A stretch of 64,000 nt of DNA from Pontibacter kalidii (GTDB lineage: Bacteria > Bacteroidota > Bacteroidia > Cytophagales > Hymenobacteraceae): the NCBI RefSeq assembly GCF_026278245.1, contig NZ_CP111079.1, positions 1,924,501 through 1,988,500 of the forward strand, read 5' to 3'. Positions 29,030-39,200 of this stretch are shown here, one piece after another. Position numbers and translations under genes: made by a program. The notes below the pieces were generated by a model that worked only from the letters and a program-made list of their open reading frames with translations, ran no database searches and had not been told where the DNA came from. Within the stretch, counting starts at the first letter, position 1. The number at the start of each line of letters is the position of its first letter.

Positions 29030-30331
29030 TTAAAGCACATACAACATGCCAGCTACCGTCGCCGTCATCATGCAGGCAAGCGAGGCGCCCAGTAAGGCCA
29101 GGAAACCCATTTTGGACAGGTTGCCCTGCTGATTCGGGGCCATACTTCCAATGCCGCCAATCTGGATGGCGATAGAGCTGAAGTTAGAGAAACCCGCCAG
29201 TGCATAGGTAGACATCACCAGTGCCTTGTCGCTCAGGGTGCCGGCAGCCTTCATATTAGCCAGGTCCAGGTAAGCCACAAACTCGTTTATAGCAGTTTTT
29301 TGCCCTAAAAGGCTACCCACCTGCAGGGTATCCTGCCAGGGCACGCCCATAATAAAAGCGAAGATCCGGAAGATCTGTCCCAGGATATACTGGAAGGAGA
29401 AACCATTGAACTGGCCGTTGGTGGAGGACACGACAAACTCATTCAGGCCGGTTACGCCCCCTATCTTGATCAGGATGTAGTTCAGCAGCGCTATAACCGC
29501 GATAAAAGCAAGCAGCATACCGCCTACGTTGGCAGCCAGCCTCAGGCCATCCGCCGCGCCGCGGCTCAGGGCATCCACCAGGTTCACCCCTAGTTGCTCT
29601 TCATTCACCTCCAGCTCCGTGTTAATCTTTTCTGGCTCCGTTTCCGGCACCAGGATTTTGGCCAGCACGATACCGGCCGGTGCGTTCATGACAGAGGCAG
29701 TGAGCAAGTGGGCCGCAAAAACAGCCTGCTGGCCCGGGTCGCTGCCGCCCAGAAAGGCCACGTAGGCCGCCAGCACTCCGCCAGCCAGAGTTGCCATACC
29801 TCCGGTCATCAGACACATCAGCTCCGAACGGGTCATACGGGAAATGAACGGGCGCACCAGCAGCGGCGCCTCCGTCTGGCCCAGGAAGATATTACCCGCC
29901 GCAGACAGACTCTCTGCACCTGAGAGGCGCATACCCTTCGACATGATCCAGGCTATACCGAAAACGATCTTCTGGAGCACGCCCAGGTAGTATAAACCAG
30001 CTGATACGGTAGAGAAGAAAATAATGGTGGGCAGCACCGAAAAGGCAAATATAAAGCCAAGGCCACCATTTTCGGCCGGGTTAGCCAGGTTGCCGAAGAG
30101 GAACTCGGCACCGGACTGGGAGAAGCTGAGCAGCTTTACGAACAGCTTACTGACAAAGGCAAAGCCGTCTGCTACTAGGGGCACCTGCGTTACCAGCACA
30201 CCGAAGAAGATCTGGAGGAAGAGCCCGAAGCCTACCAGCCTCCAGTCAATGGCTTTTCTGTTTTTTGAGAAAAGAATAGCTATGCCTACTAAAACTAACA
30301 GGCCGCCGGCACCCCTAAGAATATCGAACAT
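29030..30331 (-). CDS. Concentrative nucleoside transporter (NupC/CNT family)
   Basis: 433 residues, multi-spanning. The family signatures are clear: GFIFAFSVLPTIIFFSTVSAGLYYLG, GLSAAGN-type SLSAAGNIFLGQTEAPLLVRPF and LMTGGMATLAGGVLAAYVAFLG, GQKTAINEFVAY, and STYALAGFSNFSSIAIQIGGIG near the C-terminus. It imports nucleosides with Na+ or H+. Closed by the shared terminator at 28965-29016 and separated from the upstream gene by a terminator at 30391-30420. Confidence 0.92.
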   Translation of the reverse strand: MFDILRGAGGLLVLVGIAILFSKNRKAIDWRLVGFGLFLQIFFGVLVTQVPLVADGFAFVSKLFVKLLSFSQSGAEFLFGNLANPAENGGLGFIFAFSVLPTIIFFSTVSAGLYYLGVLQKIVFGIAWIMSKGMRLSGAESLSAAGNIFLGQTEAPLLVRPFISRMTRSELMCLMTGGMATLAGGVLAAYVAFLGGSDPGQQAVFAAHLLTASVMNAPAGIVLAKILVPETEPEKINTELEVNEEQLGVNLVDALSRGAADGLRLAANVGGMLLAFIAVIALLNYILIKIGGVTGLNEFVVSSTNGQFNGFSFQYILGQIFRIFAFIMGVPWQDTLQVGSLLGQKTAINEFVAYLDLANMKAAGTLSDKALVMSTYALAGFSNFSSIAIQIGGIGSMAPNQQGNLSKMGFLALLGASLACMMTATVAGMLYVL

Positions 30332-30390
30332 TTATACTTGGTTGAAAGAGAAAATCGGCCAAAATTAAGCCGAATATCTTATAAAACAAA

Positions 30391-30420
30391 AAGGTTCGGC
30401 ACCACCGGGCACCGAACCTT
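30391..30420 (-). terminator. Terminator after the bifunctional nuclease gene
   Basis: On the minus strand AAGGTTCGG...CCGAACCTT forms a stem followed by TTTTGTTTT. Confidence 0.8.
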
Positions 30421-30443
30421 CCGAATTTTATACTTCAGGTAAA

Positions 30444-31049
30444 TCAGTTACGCTTATTCAGCTCGTCTCGTATTTTGGCGGCCTTTTCGTAGTCCTCTTT
30501 CTCAAGGGCATCGTTCAGCATTTTGTTCAGCTCATCCACAGAGGTTTGGCTCAGCGACTCTTTGGAAGTGCCAGAGCCGGCAGCCGGGGAAGTGCTCTTG
30601 ACAGCCATTTCCTCGCTATCCTCATCCTCCTCTTCCAGGTCGCTAAGTATGATGCCAGCCTCCGACAGCACGCTCTCCACCGTATAGATAGGCACACCGA
30701 AGCGCAAGCCTATGGCAATGGCGTCAGAAGGGCGGGCATCCAGCTCAAACTCCTTCTTGCCGTTCGAACATACAATCTTTGAGTAGAACACCCCTTCCTT
30801 CAGGTCTGAGATCATGATCTCTGTTACGCGCACATCCAACTCCTCGGCAAACGACTTGAATAAATCGTGCGTGAGCGGACGGTTAGGGTTAATCTTCTCT
30901 ATCTGAATGGCGATGGACTGCGCCTCAAACATGCCAATGATGATCGGCAGCCTCCTATTTCCCTCTTTCTCGCCCAAAACCAATGCAAACGATCCCGTCT
31001 GCGACTGGCTGGAGGAAAGGCCGAGTATCTCTAACTGAATTTTATCCAC
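30444..31049 (-). CDS. Bifunctional nuclease family protein (BFN/DUF151) with C-terminal UVR motif
   Basis: 201 residues. Residues ~1-135 are the BFN/DUF151 domain (LVLGEKEGNRRLPIIIGMFEA, ELDARPSDAIAIGLRFGVPIY). An acidic linker of ~20 residues (LEEEDEDSEEM) leads to a Ser-rich stretch, and the last ~35 residues (LNKMLNDALEKEDYEKAAKIRDELNKR) form a UVR motif as in UvrB/UvrC. Family members have been linked to nuclease activity, but function in bacteria is poorly defined. Just downstream of etfA with a 19-base gap, so probably co-transcribed with the ETF genes. Confidence 0.85.
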   Translation of the reverse strand: MDKIQLEILGLSSSQSQTGSFALVLGEKEGNRRLPIIIGMFEAQSIAIQIEKINPNRPLTHDLFKSFAEELDVRVTEIMISDLKEGVFYSKIVCSNGKKEFELDARPSDAIAIGLRFGVPIYTVESVLSEAGIILSDLEEEDEDSEEMAVKSTSPAAGSGTSKESLSQTSVDELNKMLNDALEKEDYEKAAKIRDELNKRN

Positions 31050-31068
31050 AGTATCTTTCTTCTAAAGT

Positions 31069-32049
31069 CTATTTGTCTAAGGCTTTGGCAGCCTCAATTA
31101 GTTTAGGAACAATCTCAAAAGCGTCGCCCACGATGCCGTAATCTGCGGCTTTGAAGAACGGCGCCTCCGGATCCTTATTAATAACGACAATCACTTTAGA
31201 AGAGTTAACCCCGGCCAGGTGCTGAATGGCCCCGGAAATGCCGATGGCAATGTACAGGTTGGGGCTAACAGTAATACCAGTTTGGCCAACGTGTTCGTGG
31301 TGCGGCCTCCAGTCCATGTCAGATACCGGCTTGGAGCAGGCAGTGGCGGCGCCAAGGGCCTTGGCCAGGTCCTCCACCAGGTGCCAGTTCTCAGGCCCTT
31401 TCAGACCACGGCCACCCGACACGACGATCTCCGCCTCCGGCAGCAACACACCGCCATCGGTTTCCTGCATCACCGTCTCCTTCGGGGCGGCGGCAAAGTC
31501 GGCATCGGTCAAGTCGGCAGACAGCTTCTCGATGGTGGCTGTGCTGCCGGCATTGTGCGCCGCCTCATAAGTGTTCTTTTTAACAGCGATGATCTTCACG
31601 TCAGACGTCAGGGCTACATCGGCAAAAGCTTTGCCGGAGAACACACCGCGTGTTACTGTGAAAGAACCGCCGTCCGTTTTAGGCAGCGACGTTACGTTGG
31701 TAGCCAGCGAGCCATTCAGGCGAACAGCCAGCTTAGATCCCACGGCAGCACCGATATTGGAGTTGGAGAACACCAGTACTTTGGCGCTTTCCTGCTGTGC
31801 AGCCTTGGCAATTACCTTTACATAAGCATCGGCCACAAACTGCTTCAGCCGCTCGTCGGCGTCATACAACACTTTGCCGATGCCCTGCTCGCCTAGTTTG
31901 GCAAGCGCTTCTTCGTGCACCTCGCCAATGGCTACGGCCGTGGCCGTGGTGCCCAGTTGCTGCGCTACCTGGCTTCCGTAGGATGCAGCCTCTAGTGAGG
32001 ACTTTTTGATCTCTCCGTTAAGACCTTCTACAAATACTAATACAGACAT
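31069..32049 (-). CDS. etfA: Electron transfer flavoprotein alpha subunit
   Basis: 326 residues. The C-terminal FAD domain is clear: VVSGGRGLKGPENW, DWRPHHEHVGQTG, SPNLYIAIGISGAIQHLAG and VVINKDPEAPFFKAADYGIVGD. With EtfB it carries electrons from acyl-CoA and other dehydrogenases to the quinone pool via ETF-QO. It starts two bases after etfB ends. Confidence 0.96.
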   Translation of the reverse strand: MSVLVFVEGLNGEIKKSSLEAASYGSQVAQQLGTTATAVAIGEVHEEALAKLGEQGIGKVLYDADERLKQFVADAYVKVIAKAAQQESAKVLVFSNSNIGAAVGSKLAVRLNGSLATNVTSLPKTDGGSFTVTRGVFSGKAFADVALTSDVKIIAVKKNTYEAAHNAGSTATIEKLSADLTDADFAAAPKETVMQETDGGVLLPEAEIVVSGGRGLKGPENWHLVEDLAKALGAATACSKPVSDMDWRPHHEHVGQTGITVSPNLYIAIGISGAIQHLAGVNSSKVIVVINKDPEAPFFKAADYGIVGDAFEIVPKLIEAAKALDK

Positions 32050-32051
32050 GG

Positions 32052-32792
32052 TTATAGTACTTTAGCTTCGTTTCTCAATAATGTTATCAGTTCTCCGGCG
32101 TTCTCCGGGTCGATCATCTTCACCCCGCTTTTCTTCTCAGGTTTGCTGAAGTTCACGTACTCGGCCTTGGCCTCGGCGCCTACCGGCTCCTTCACGGCGA
32201 GAGGTTTGGTACGGGCCGTCATGATGCCGCGCATGTTGGGGATGCGGGGCTCAGACATGGGCTGCTGTGCGCTGGCCACGAACGGCAGCTTCACCTCTAC
32301 CACTTCCTTGCCACCTTCAATCTCGCGCTCCAGGCGGGCAGTGCTGTCGTCTACCATGTCCAGCTTAAAGGCCGGAACAACCGACGGAATGCCCAGCAGT
32401 TCGCCTACCATGCCATGCACCTGCGAGCCGTTGAAGTCAATCGACTCCTTGCCCATCAGGATCATGTCGTAGCTGTTTTCCTTGGCAACGGCCGCAATCT
32501 GCTGCGCCACAAAGAAAGCATCTGTTGGTTTTGCGTTTACGCGGATGGCATCGTCAGCGCCTATGGCAAGTGCCTTGCGGATGTTTGGCTCGGCATCGGC
32601 CTCGCCTACGTTTAATACAGTTACGGTACCGCCCTTGGCCTCTTTGAGTTCAATGGCGCGGGTCAGGGCGTACTCATCCCAGGGGTTGATGACGAACTGC
32701 ACACCGTTTTTGTCAAATTCCTTGTTATCAGCCGTAAAGTTTATCTTGGATGTGGTATCCGGTACGTTACTGATGCAAACTAATATTTTCAT
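32052..32792 (-). CDS. etfB: Electron transfer flavoprotein beta subunit
   Basis: 246 residues. MKILVCISNVPDTTSKI start, NPWDEYALTRAIELKEA, AIGADDAIRV, LMGKESIDFNGSQV and LGIPSV are the ETF-beta pattern including the AMP-binding half. First gene of the etfB-etfA(-bfn) unit. The TPR gene at 32859 is divergent, with 66 bases between the starts. Confidence 0.96.
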   Translation of the reverse strand: MKILVCISNVPDTTSKINFTADNKEFDKNGVQFVINPWDEYALTRAIELKEAKGGTVTVLNVGEADAEPNIRKALAIGADDAIRVNAKPTDAFFVAQQIAAVAKENSYDMILMGKESIDFNGSQVHGMVGELLGIPSVVPAFKLDMVDDSTARLEREIEGGKEVVEVKLPFVASAQQPMSEPRIPNMRGIMTARTKPLAVKEPVGAEAKAEYVNFSKPEKKSGVKMIDPENAGELITLLRNEAKVL

Positions 32793-32858
32793 GGTTAGAA
32801 ATGTTAGCTTATTAAATTTAGATTTGTGCGAAGTTAATTAAAATATAGCCAATTCGAA

Positions 32859-33191
32859 ATGAACGAAAGCAGATTAGCCCAGCTCTTCAAGTTTCTGGAA
32901 GACGACCCGAACGACGCATTTACACTATACGCCATAGCCACCGAATATCGTAAGGAAAACCCGCAAAAAGCGCTGGAATACTACGAGAAGCTGCTGAACG
33001 AACACGAGAATTACGTGGGTACTTACTATCACGCTGCCAAACTATACGAGGAGCTGGGCCAAAACGATGTTGCCGAGCAAACTTATAAGAAAGGGATGCT
33101 GATCAGCCGCCGCGAGGGCAACATGCACGCTTTCTCGGAACTGCAGCAGGCCTACAACAAAATGATGGGCCTGGATTACGAGGATGATTAA
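32859..33191 (+). CDS. Small TPR protein
   Basis: 110 residues forming about three tetratricopeptide repeats: DDPNDAFTLYAIATEYRKEN, KALEYYEKLLNEHENYVGTY, AAKLYEELGQNDVAEQTYKKG. TPRs mediate protein-protein contacts; the partner is unknown. No signal peptide. A -7-like TAGATTTG lies at 32819-32826. The 3' side has an extended nested inverted repeat. Confidence 0.8.
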   Translation: MNESRLAQLFKFLEDDPNDAFTLYAIATEYRKENPQKALEYYEKLLNEHENYVGTYYHAAKLYEELGQNDVAEQTYKKGMLISRREGNMHAFSELQQAYNKMMGLDYEDD

Positions 33192-33199
33192 CCGGCTGC

Positions 33200-33328
33200 C
33201 AACCTCCCCGAACCGCATGTGTCAAAAATAGTATGCATGCAGCATATTTGCAAGTATACTTTATACTAGCCACAACGGTTACGTTTAAATTAGTAACAGC
33301 CGTTGTATGCTTTGGTTTGGGGAGGTTG
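33200..33328. repeat. Nested inverted repeat after the TPR gene
   Basis: Outer arms CAACCTCCCCGAACC (33200-33214) and GGTTTGGGGAGGTTG (33314-33328); inner arms ACAACGGTTAC and GTAAC-A-GCCGTTGT (33272-33306). A copy of AAGTATACTTTATACT lies inside. It may be a terminator, but the 99-base interior suggests more structure. No small ORF seen. Confidence 0.65.
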
Positions 33329-33415
33329 CGAACGCAGCTTTAAGACGGGCAATTTGTGACCAGCAAAAGCTGTGAGAAGTATACTAACAAGAAGTAGCCG
33401 GGGCCAAACATCGGA

Positions 33416-33712
33416 TTACTCGCCTACCAGCTCAAAAAAGCGCACCTTCGTTTTGCCTGGCACCAGCTTCACTCCCTGCGGTATCCCGGCATGCGACTCC
33501 TTCATGTGGTTTTTATACCACACCAGGTAACTTTCCTCTGCATCCCAGTAGGTCAGAAGCCAGATCTCGTTGGGGTTATCCTGCGGCACCATCACGTTCA
33601 GCTTTATAAAGCCGGGGGCATTGTCTACCAGGTGCGGGCGGTTGATAAAGGCTTCTCTTACTTCGGGGGCCATGTCGTTGGCAATGGTAAAGGTACTCGA
33701 TGCTATAAACAT
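33416..33712 (-). CDS. Antibiotic biosynthesis monooxygenase (ABM) domain protein
   Basis: 98 residues from the ATG at 33712 (MFIASSTFTIANDM); an in-frame ATG six codons earlier is less likely. Single ABM/HmoA-like ferredoxin fold: RPHLVDNAPGFIKLNVMVPQDNPNEIWLLTYWDAEESYLVWYKN. Some relatives degrade haem, others are quinol monooxygenases. I cannot separate these. Single gene. Confidence 0.8.
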   Translation of the reverse strand: MFIASSTFTIANDMAPEVREAFINRPHLVDNAPGFIKLNVMVPQDNPNEIWLLTYWDAEESYLVWYKNHMKESHAGIPQGVKLVPGKTKVRFFELVGE

Positions 33713-33777
33713 ATGGTATGATGTTGGCAAAGACTCTGTACTTGCCCCTGCTGTAGTTTACTGTTAGTTTTATACTT

Positions 33778-36012
33778 TTATATTTGGAGACACACTTTAA
33801 AGGTGGCCCCCTCGCCAGGCGTGCTGTCTACACTGATGCCGCCTCCAAGCGCCTCAGCCTGTATTTTGGTCAGGTACAGGCCAAGGCCTTTGGCGTCCCT
33901 GTTCTTGTGGAAGGTGCTGTAAAGGTGAAAGATCTTGTGTCCGAACCGCTCAAGGTTTATACCCAGGCCGTTATCGGAAACGGAAAGGCACACCTGCCCC
34001 TCCTCCTGCCAAGATTTGATGCGGATATGCGGCCGCCGCTCCGGCGACCTATACTTCAGCGCATTGGAAATAAGGTTATGGGCCATACTCTCCAGGTATA
34101 TCTTGGGTGCTCTAACGGTGGTAACCTGCAGGTCCAGTTCTACCTGTGCGTTGGTTTCAAGCAGGATGGCCTGCAGGTTCTGTAGCTCCTTCTCCACCAC
34201 CTCCGGCAGGTGTACTTCCTGCACCTCGAGTTGCTCGCTCAGCTCGCTCTGCAGGATCAGGTTAAGATCGTCGAGCGTGGCGGCCATGTTCCGGACCACC
34301 TTATCCATCAGCTCCATCACCTGACCGCAGGTTTCCGCTGTCGGCTGATTATGGTAGAGGCTCATCAGCCCTCTCATGTTACTGAGCGGCGAACGCAGGT
34401 TATGCGCTATGATCTGAGCAAAATCCTCCAGGCGACTTTTTTGGGTCTGCAGCCTTGCGGTAGAATTACGTAACTCATCGTTGAGCAGCTGCAGGTGCTC
34501 CTTTTGGTTCCGCAGCACCACGGCGATCAGGTCTTTCACCAAAACCTGGGCAATCTCGATCTCGCTCAGGCTCCACGGCAGCGATTTTCCCTTTATCACC
34601 TGCACCCACCTGGCAAACGACTTGCGCGGGTGTATTCGCCTCGAACTCTCCTCTGTCTCCTTATCCGGCTTGCCAGCCCAGATGCGTGTCTCAGAAATCT
34701 CCGGCTTAAAGTATAAAAGGTACTCTTTGTTGAGTTTGGATATCTCCAGCGCCAGCAACCCACTGGCCTGCTGCCGCATGTCTGCGGCGGCAGGGTATAC
34801 TTTCGAAAGGTGCCGCGTGTGGAAGGTGCTGCTGTCTACGTTTTCTGCGAGCCAGCCGGCAAGCTCCTGCAGGGCAGCCTTATCCGGCGTGATGCCGCAC
34901 GTATAGCTGTTGTCTCCCAGCAGCAGGGCCACCCCTGCTGCCTCCGTGAGCGCAAGTATGGCGGGGCTCTGTTCCTGCAGCTGTACCTGCAAGTGCTGGC
35001 TGCTCATCAGCTGGCGCATCAACGCTTCCTCCTGCTGCTTCAGCTCCTCCATCCGCCGCAGGTCGCGCTGCTCCTGGTGTGCCAGCACGCCATTGGCAAA
35101 AGCCTGCGCCACATTCAAGCAAAGCTGGCGTTTCCAGTAATTTATAAAAAGCGGGGATTTATGCTGGCAGGCGATAATGCCCCACAGCTTGCCGTTCACA
35201 ATGATCGAAACAGACAGGGTAGCCTGCACGCCCATGTTCTGCAGGTACTCCAGGTGAATTTCGGAAGGGTTGCGCAGCTCCGACAGGATGATGTTGGAGG
35301 GCTGCCCGGAGGCCGGGTTAACGTATGGCGTGATGTTTACGGCCGTGCCCGATACGTGGGGGATCTGCCTGACCGGCTTCTTGAGCAACAGCGCGCGGGC
35401 CTGCGCCGGAATATCCGAGGCCGGGAAATGATGGTGCAGGTACGAGTGCAGTCCGGGTTTTATTTTCTCCGCGATCACCTCGCCGTGCCAGTCTTCATCG
35501 AAACGGTAGAGCATTACCTGGTCGTAGGCGATGGCCTGCTGCACGAACTCCGTCGTTACCTGGGCTTGCGCCTCCAGCGTGTCCTGCTGGTCCAGCTTTT
35601 CCAGAAACTTGGTGTACGCACCGGTTAGCTCCAGCATTTCCTGCCCCCCTGCCGGCTGCTCATAGCGTTCGCACTCCAGCACCAAACTGCCCTGCGACTC
35701 GTGGAGGAACGCGAAGAACTGCTTGCCCTGCAGCTGCACCAGCCTAAGGTTTATACTTTGCTCGCTTTGCTGCACCAGCTTTTCCAGTTGGGCATACTCC
35801 TCTCCCGAGCAAATAGCATCCAGCGCTTTCCCCAAAAGTACGTCCGGTTCGGCCTGCAGAAACTGTCCGATATTCTCGCTCACCTGCTCCACCGCCAGGG
35901 TATGTTTGTTCAGGATAAGCAGGAAGCCGTGCGGCTGTATTCTCCCGATAATATGTATGGGTTCTTTATCGCAATTCGAGAGGTCAACTTTGTAGTTCTG
36001 ATAATTCTGCAT
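33778..36012 (-). CDS. Bacteriophytochrome sensor histidine kinase
   Basis: 744 residues. N-terminal PAS (CDKEPIHIIGRIQPHG) with Cys14 in the position that binds biliverdin in bacteriophytochromes. GAF domain ~130-300 (VMLYRFDEDWHGEVIAE, FPASDIPAQARALL, a variant of the DIP motif). PHY domain ~305-500 begins GKLWGIIACQHKSP; its tongue is RKSFARWVQVIKGKSLPW. HisKA with phosphoacceptor His537 in AHNLRSPL, then HATPase with N-box NLISNALKY and G-box DNGLGI, GLGLYL. It senses red/far-red light. No response regulator lies beside it. Confidence 0.93.
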   Translation of the reverse strand: MQNYQNYKVDLSNCDKEPIHIIGRIQPHGFLLILNKHTLAVEQVSENIGQFLQAEPDVLLGKALDAICSGEEYAQLEKLVQQSEQSINLRLVQLQGKQFFAFLHESQGSLVLECERYEQPAGGQEMLELTGAYTKFLEKLDQQDTLEAQAQVTTEFVQQAIAYDQVMLYRFDEDWHGEVIAEKIKPGLHSYLHHHFPASDIPAQARALLLKKPVRQIPHVSGTAVNITPYVNPASGQPSNIILSELRNPSEIHLEYLQNMGVQATLSVSIIVNGKLWGIIACQHKSPLFINYWKRQLCLNVAQAFANGVLAHQEQRDLRRMEELKQQEEALMRQLMSSQHLQVQLQEQSPAILALTEAAGVALLLGDNSYTCGITPDKAALQELAGWLAENVDSSTFHTRHLSKVYPAAADMRQQASGLLALEISKLNKEYLLYFKPEISETRIWAGKPDKETEESSRRIHPRKSFARWVQVIKGKSLPWSLSEIEIAQVLVKDLIAVVLRNQKEHLQLLNDELRNSTARLQTQKSRLEDFAQIIAHNLRSPLSNMRGLMSLYHNQPTAETCGQVMELMDKVVRNMAATLDDLNLILQSELSEQLEVQEVHLPEVVEKELQNLQAILLETNAQVELDLQVTTVRAPKIYLESMAHNLISNALKYRSPERRPHIRIKSWQEEGQVCLSVSDNGLGINLERFGHKIFHLYSTFHKNRDAKGLGLYLTKIQAEALGGGISVDSTPGEGATFKVCLQI

Positions 36013-36152
36013 CAGGTGTTCAGGTGCTGCTTTCAGGTTTTTTGAGCGTGTAAGTTAGCTAAATTGTATTGGAATACAGCATTGTAGGGCGAGAGGCTTA
36101 TCCTTTATGCAGATTATAACAGTGCCATACGTTATACTTTGCAGTTACAACA

Positions 36153-36186
36153 ACAAAGCCAACCCCTATACGGGAGCTGGCTTTGT
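36153..36186 (-). terminator. Probable terminator after pyc
   Basis: ACAAAGCCA...TGGCTTTGT arms with an inner CCC/GGG stem, followed on the minus strand by TGTTGTTG. Located 29 bases after the pyruvate carboxylase stop. Confidence 0.65.
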
Positions 36187-36214
36187 AAGGATAGCATTCT
36201 TAATGCTATAGTTT

Positions 36215-39200
36215 CTACGCCAATGTCAGCACCAGGTCGTCGGTATTCACCATTTCCCCCTCCGAGAGCGTTATACTTGCTACCTCGGTATCTGCCGAAG
36301 CGGTAATGGTGGTTTCCATCTTCATGGCCTCTATCACAAAGAGCGGCGTATTCTTTTTAACCTTCTGCTCTTTCTCCACCAGTATCTTCGACAGCATTCC
36401 CTGCAGCGGTGCCCCAATCTGTTTCGGGTTATTTTTGTCTACTTTCTGGTGCTCCACACGCTCCACTTTCACAGAGCGGTCGCGCACATCGATGTTACGG
36501 CTCTGCCCATTCAGCTTAAAGAACACGGTGCGCATGCCGTCCTCGTTCACGTGGCCCATTGATTGGAATTTGACCACGATGGACTTGCCGCGCGCAATGT
36601 CGATGATGGCCTCCTCGCCGGGCTGCAGGCCATAGAAAAAGAGACGGGTCGGGATTTTGGAAACATCGCCGTACTGCTCCAAGTGTTTATGATAGGCCTC
36701 GTATACCTTGGGGTAAAGCTGATAACTCAGAAAGTCTGTAAACTTCGTCTCTTTCCCGAATTTCTCCTGAAAGGCGGCAAACTCCTTTTCAAAATCCACC
36801 GGTTCCAGGTGCTCGTTCGGCCGGTCTGTAAACGGCTTTTCTTCTTTCAGGATGATGTCCTGCAGCTTTTTGGGGAAACCTCCGGCCGGCTGCCCCAGCT
36901 CGCCTTTAAAGAACGACTGCACCGACTCCGGAAACGAGATCTCCTCGCCCCGCTCCAGCACATCCACGGTCGTCAGCCCGTTTGAAACCAGGTATAGAGC
37001 CATGTCGCCCACAACTTTGGAGCTCGGCGTCACCTTCACCACATCCCCGAACAGCTGGTTCACCTCGGCATACGTCTCTTTTATGTTCTCCCACTTATCG
37101 CCCAGCCCCAGCGCGTTGGCCTGCGGGCGCAGGTTCGAGTACTGCCCGCCCGGAATCTCGTGGCGGTATACTTCAGCCGTGCCCGCCTTCAGACCAGCCT
37201 CAAACGGGTAATAGTACTCGCGCACCGTCTCCCAATAATTAGAATGCTGGTTCAGGCTCATCTGGTCGAACTCGCGGTGGCGCTCCTGGAAGCGCATCAC
37301 CTCCACCATGGCATTGAAGTTCGGCTGCGAAGTTAGCCCCGACATGGCTCCCAGCGCCACGTCCACCACATCCACACCGGCTTCAATCGCCTTCAGGTAC
37401 GTGGCAGATTGTACAGAAGATGTATCGTGGGTATGCAGGTGGATCGGGAGTTTCACCGTTTCACGCAGGGCGGTAATTAACTCTGTCGCGGCATAGGGTT
37501 TCAGCAGGCCGGCCATGTCTTTTACGGCCAGTATATGCGCGCCGGCATCCTCCAGTTGCCGGGCCAGCTGCAGGTAATAGTTCAGGTTATACTTTGTCTT
37601 CTTCGGGTTCAGGATATCGCCGGTGTAACAGATGGTGCCCTCGGCCAGGCCTTGCGTACGCTTGCGCACGAAGTTGATGCACGGCTCCATACTTTTCATC
37701 CAGTTGAGCGAGTCAAAGATGCGGAAAATATCCACGCCCGTCTCCCACGACTTCTCCACGAAGGCTTCGATCAGGTTGTCCGGGTAGGCCTTGTACCTCA
37801 CTCCATTGGAGCCCCGGATGAGCATCTGCAACAGGATGTTCGGCACCGCTTTCCTGATTTCGGCCAGTCTGTCCCAGGGGTCCTCGTGCAGGAAGCGCAG
37901 GCACACATCAAAGGTAGCGCCGCCCCATACTTCCATGCTAAAGGTCTGCGGGTGGTCCTTGGCATAGGCCTCGGCAATCTTGAGCATGTCAAAGGAGCGC
38001 ATCCGCGTAGCCAGCAGCGACTGGTGCGCGTCGCGGAAAGTGGTATCGGTGTAGTGTATGAGCGGGTCGTTGCGCAGCCACTTGGAAAACTCCTCCGGCC
38101 CCAGCTCCGTTAGCAGGTCTTTGGTGCCCTTCTCATAGGGTTTGCCTGTATTAAAGCTATGGAAGTCGGGCTTTCGCAGCACCTTGTCCGGGTCGACTTT
38201 CTTCACGTCCGGGTTGCCGTTCACCATCACATCGGCCAGGTAAGCAAGCATTTTGGTCGCTCTGTCCTTGCGTGGCTTAAACACAAACAGCTCAGGATGG
38301 TTCTTCACAAAGTCTACCGTGGCATCACCGGAAATAAAGGTGGGGTGCCCAATGATGTTCTGCAGGAAGGGGATGTTGTGCTTCACGCCCCGGATGCGGA
38401 ACTCATCCAGCGTGCGGGCCATTTTGGTGGCCGCATGAGCCAGTGTTGGCGCGTGCGTGGATACTTTTACCAGCAGCGAGTCAAAGAAAGGGCTGATCTT
38501 GGCGCCCGTGTACACGCTGCCCTGGTCCAGGCGGATGCCGAAGCCACCCGCGCTGCGATAAGCGATGATGGTACCGTAGTCGGGTTTAAAATCGTTTTCC
38601 GGGTCCTCGGTGGTAAGGCGGCATTGGATGGCCACGCCATTGGCGCGCACCACGTGTTGCGGCCCCAGCAGCACCTCTTCATCGTCCAGCCTGTAGCCAT
38701 CTGCAATGTAAAGCTGCGTCTTGATCAGGTCGATGCCGGTGATCATCTCCGTAACGGTGTGCTCCACCTGGATACGCGGGTTCACCTCTATAAAGAAGAT
38801 GTTGTTTGTATGGGGCTCCACCAGGAACTCTACCGTACCCACGTTATTGTAGTTCACGGCCTTGCAGATGCGGATGGCGTAGTCGTAGAGTTTGTGTCGC
38901 GTTTCCTCGTTCAGACTGATGGCCGGCGCTACCTCCACCACTTTCTGGAAACGGCGCTGCACCGAACAGTCGCGCTCGAACAGGTGCGTGATATTTCCAT
39001 ACGCGTCGGCCACGATCTGCACCTCGATATGCTTGGGATTCTCCACGTACTTCTCCAGGAAAACCGTGTCGTCGCCAAAGGCTTTCAGGGCCTCGTTCTT
39101 GGCCTCAAAAAAGCCTTTCTCCAGTTGCTCGTCATCCCGGATCACGCGCATGCCGCGCCCACCGCCACCTGCGGCAGCTTTTAGCATGAGCGGATAGCCG

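Noticed and set aside
34810..35628. 272-codon open frame on the plus strand
   Set aside because: Antisense to the bacteriophytochrome gene.
38159..39184. 341-codon open frame on the plus strand
   Set aside because: Antisense to pyruvate carboxylase; composition reflects the codon pattern of the real gene.
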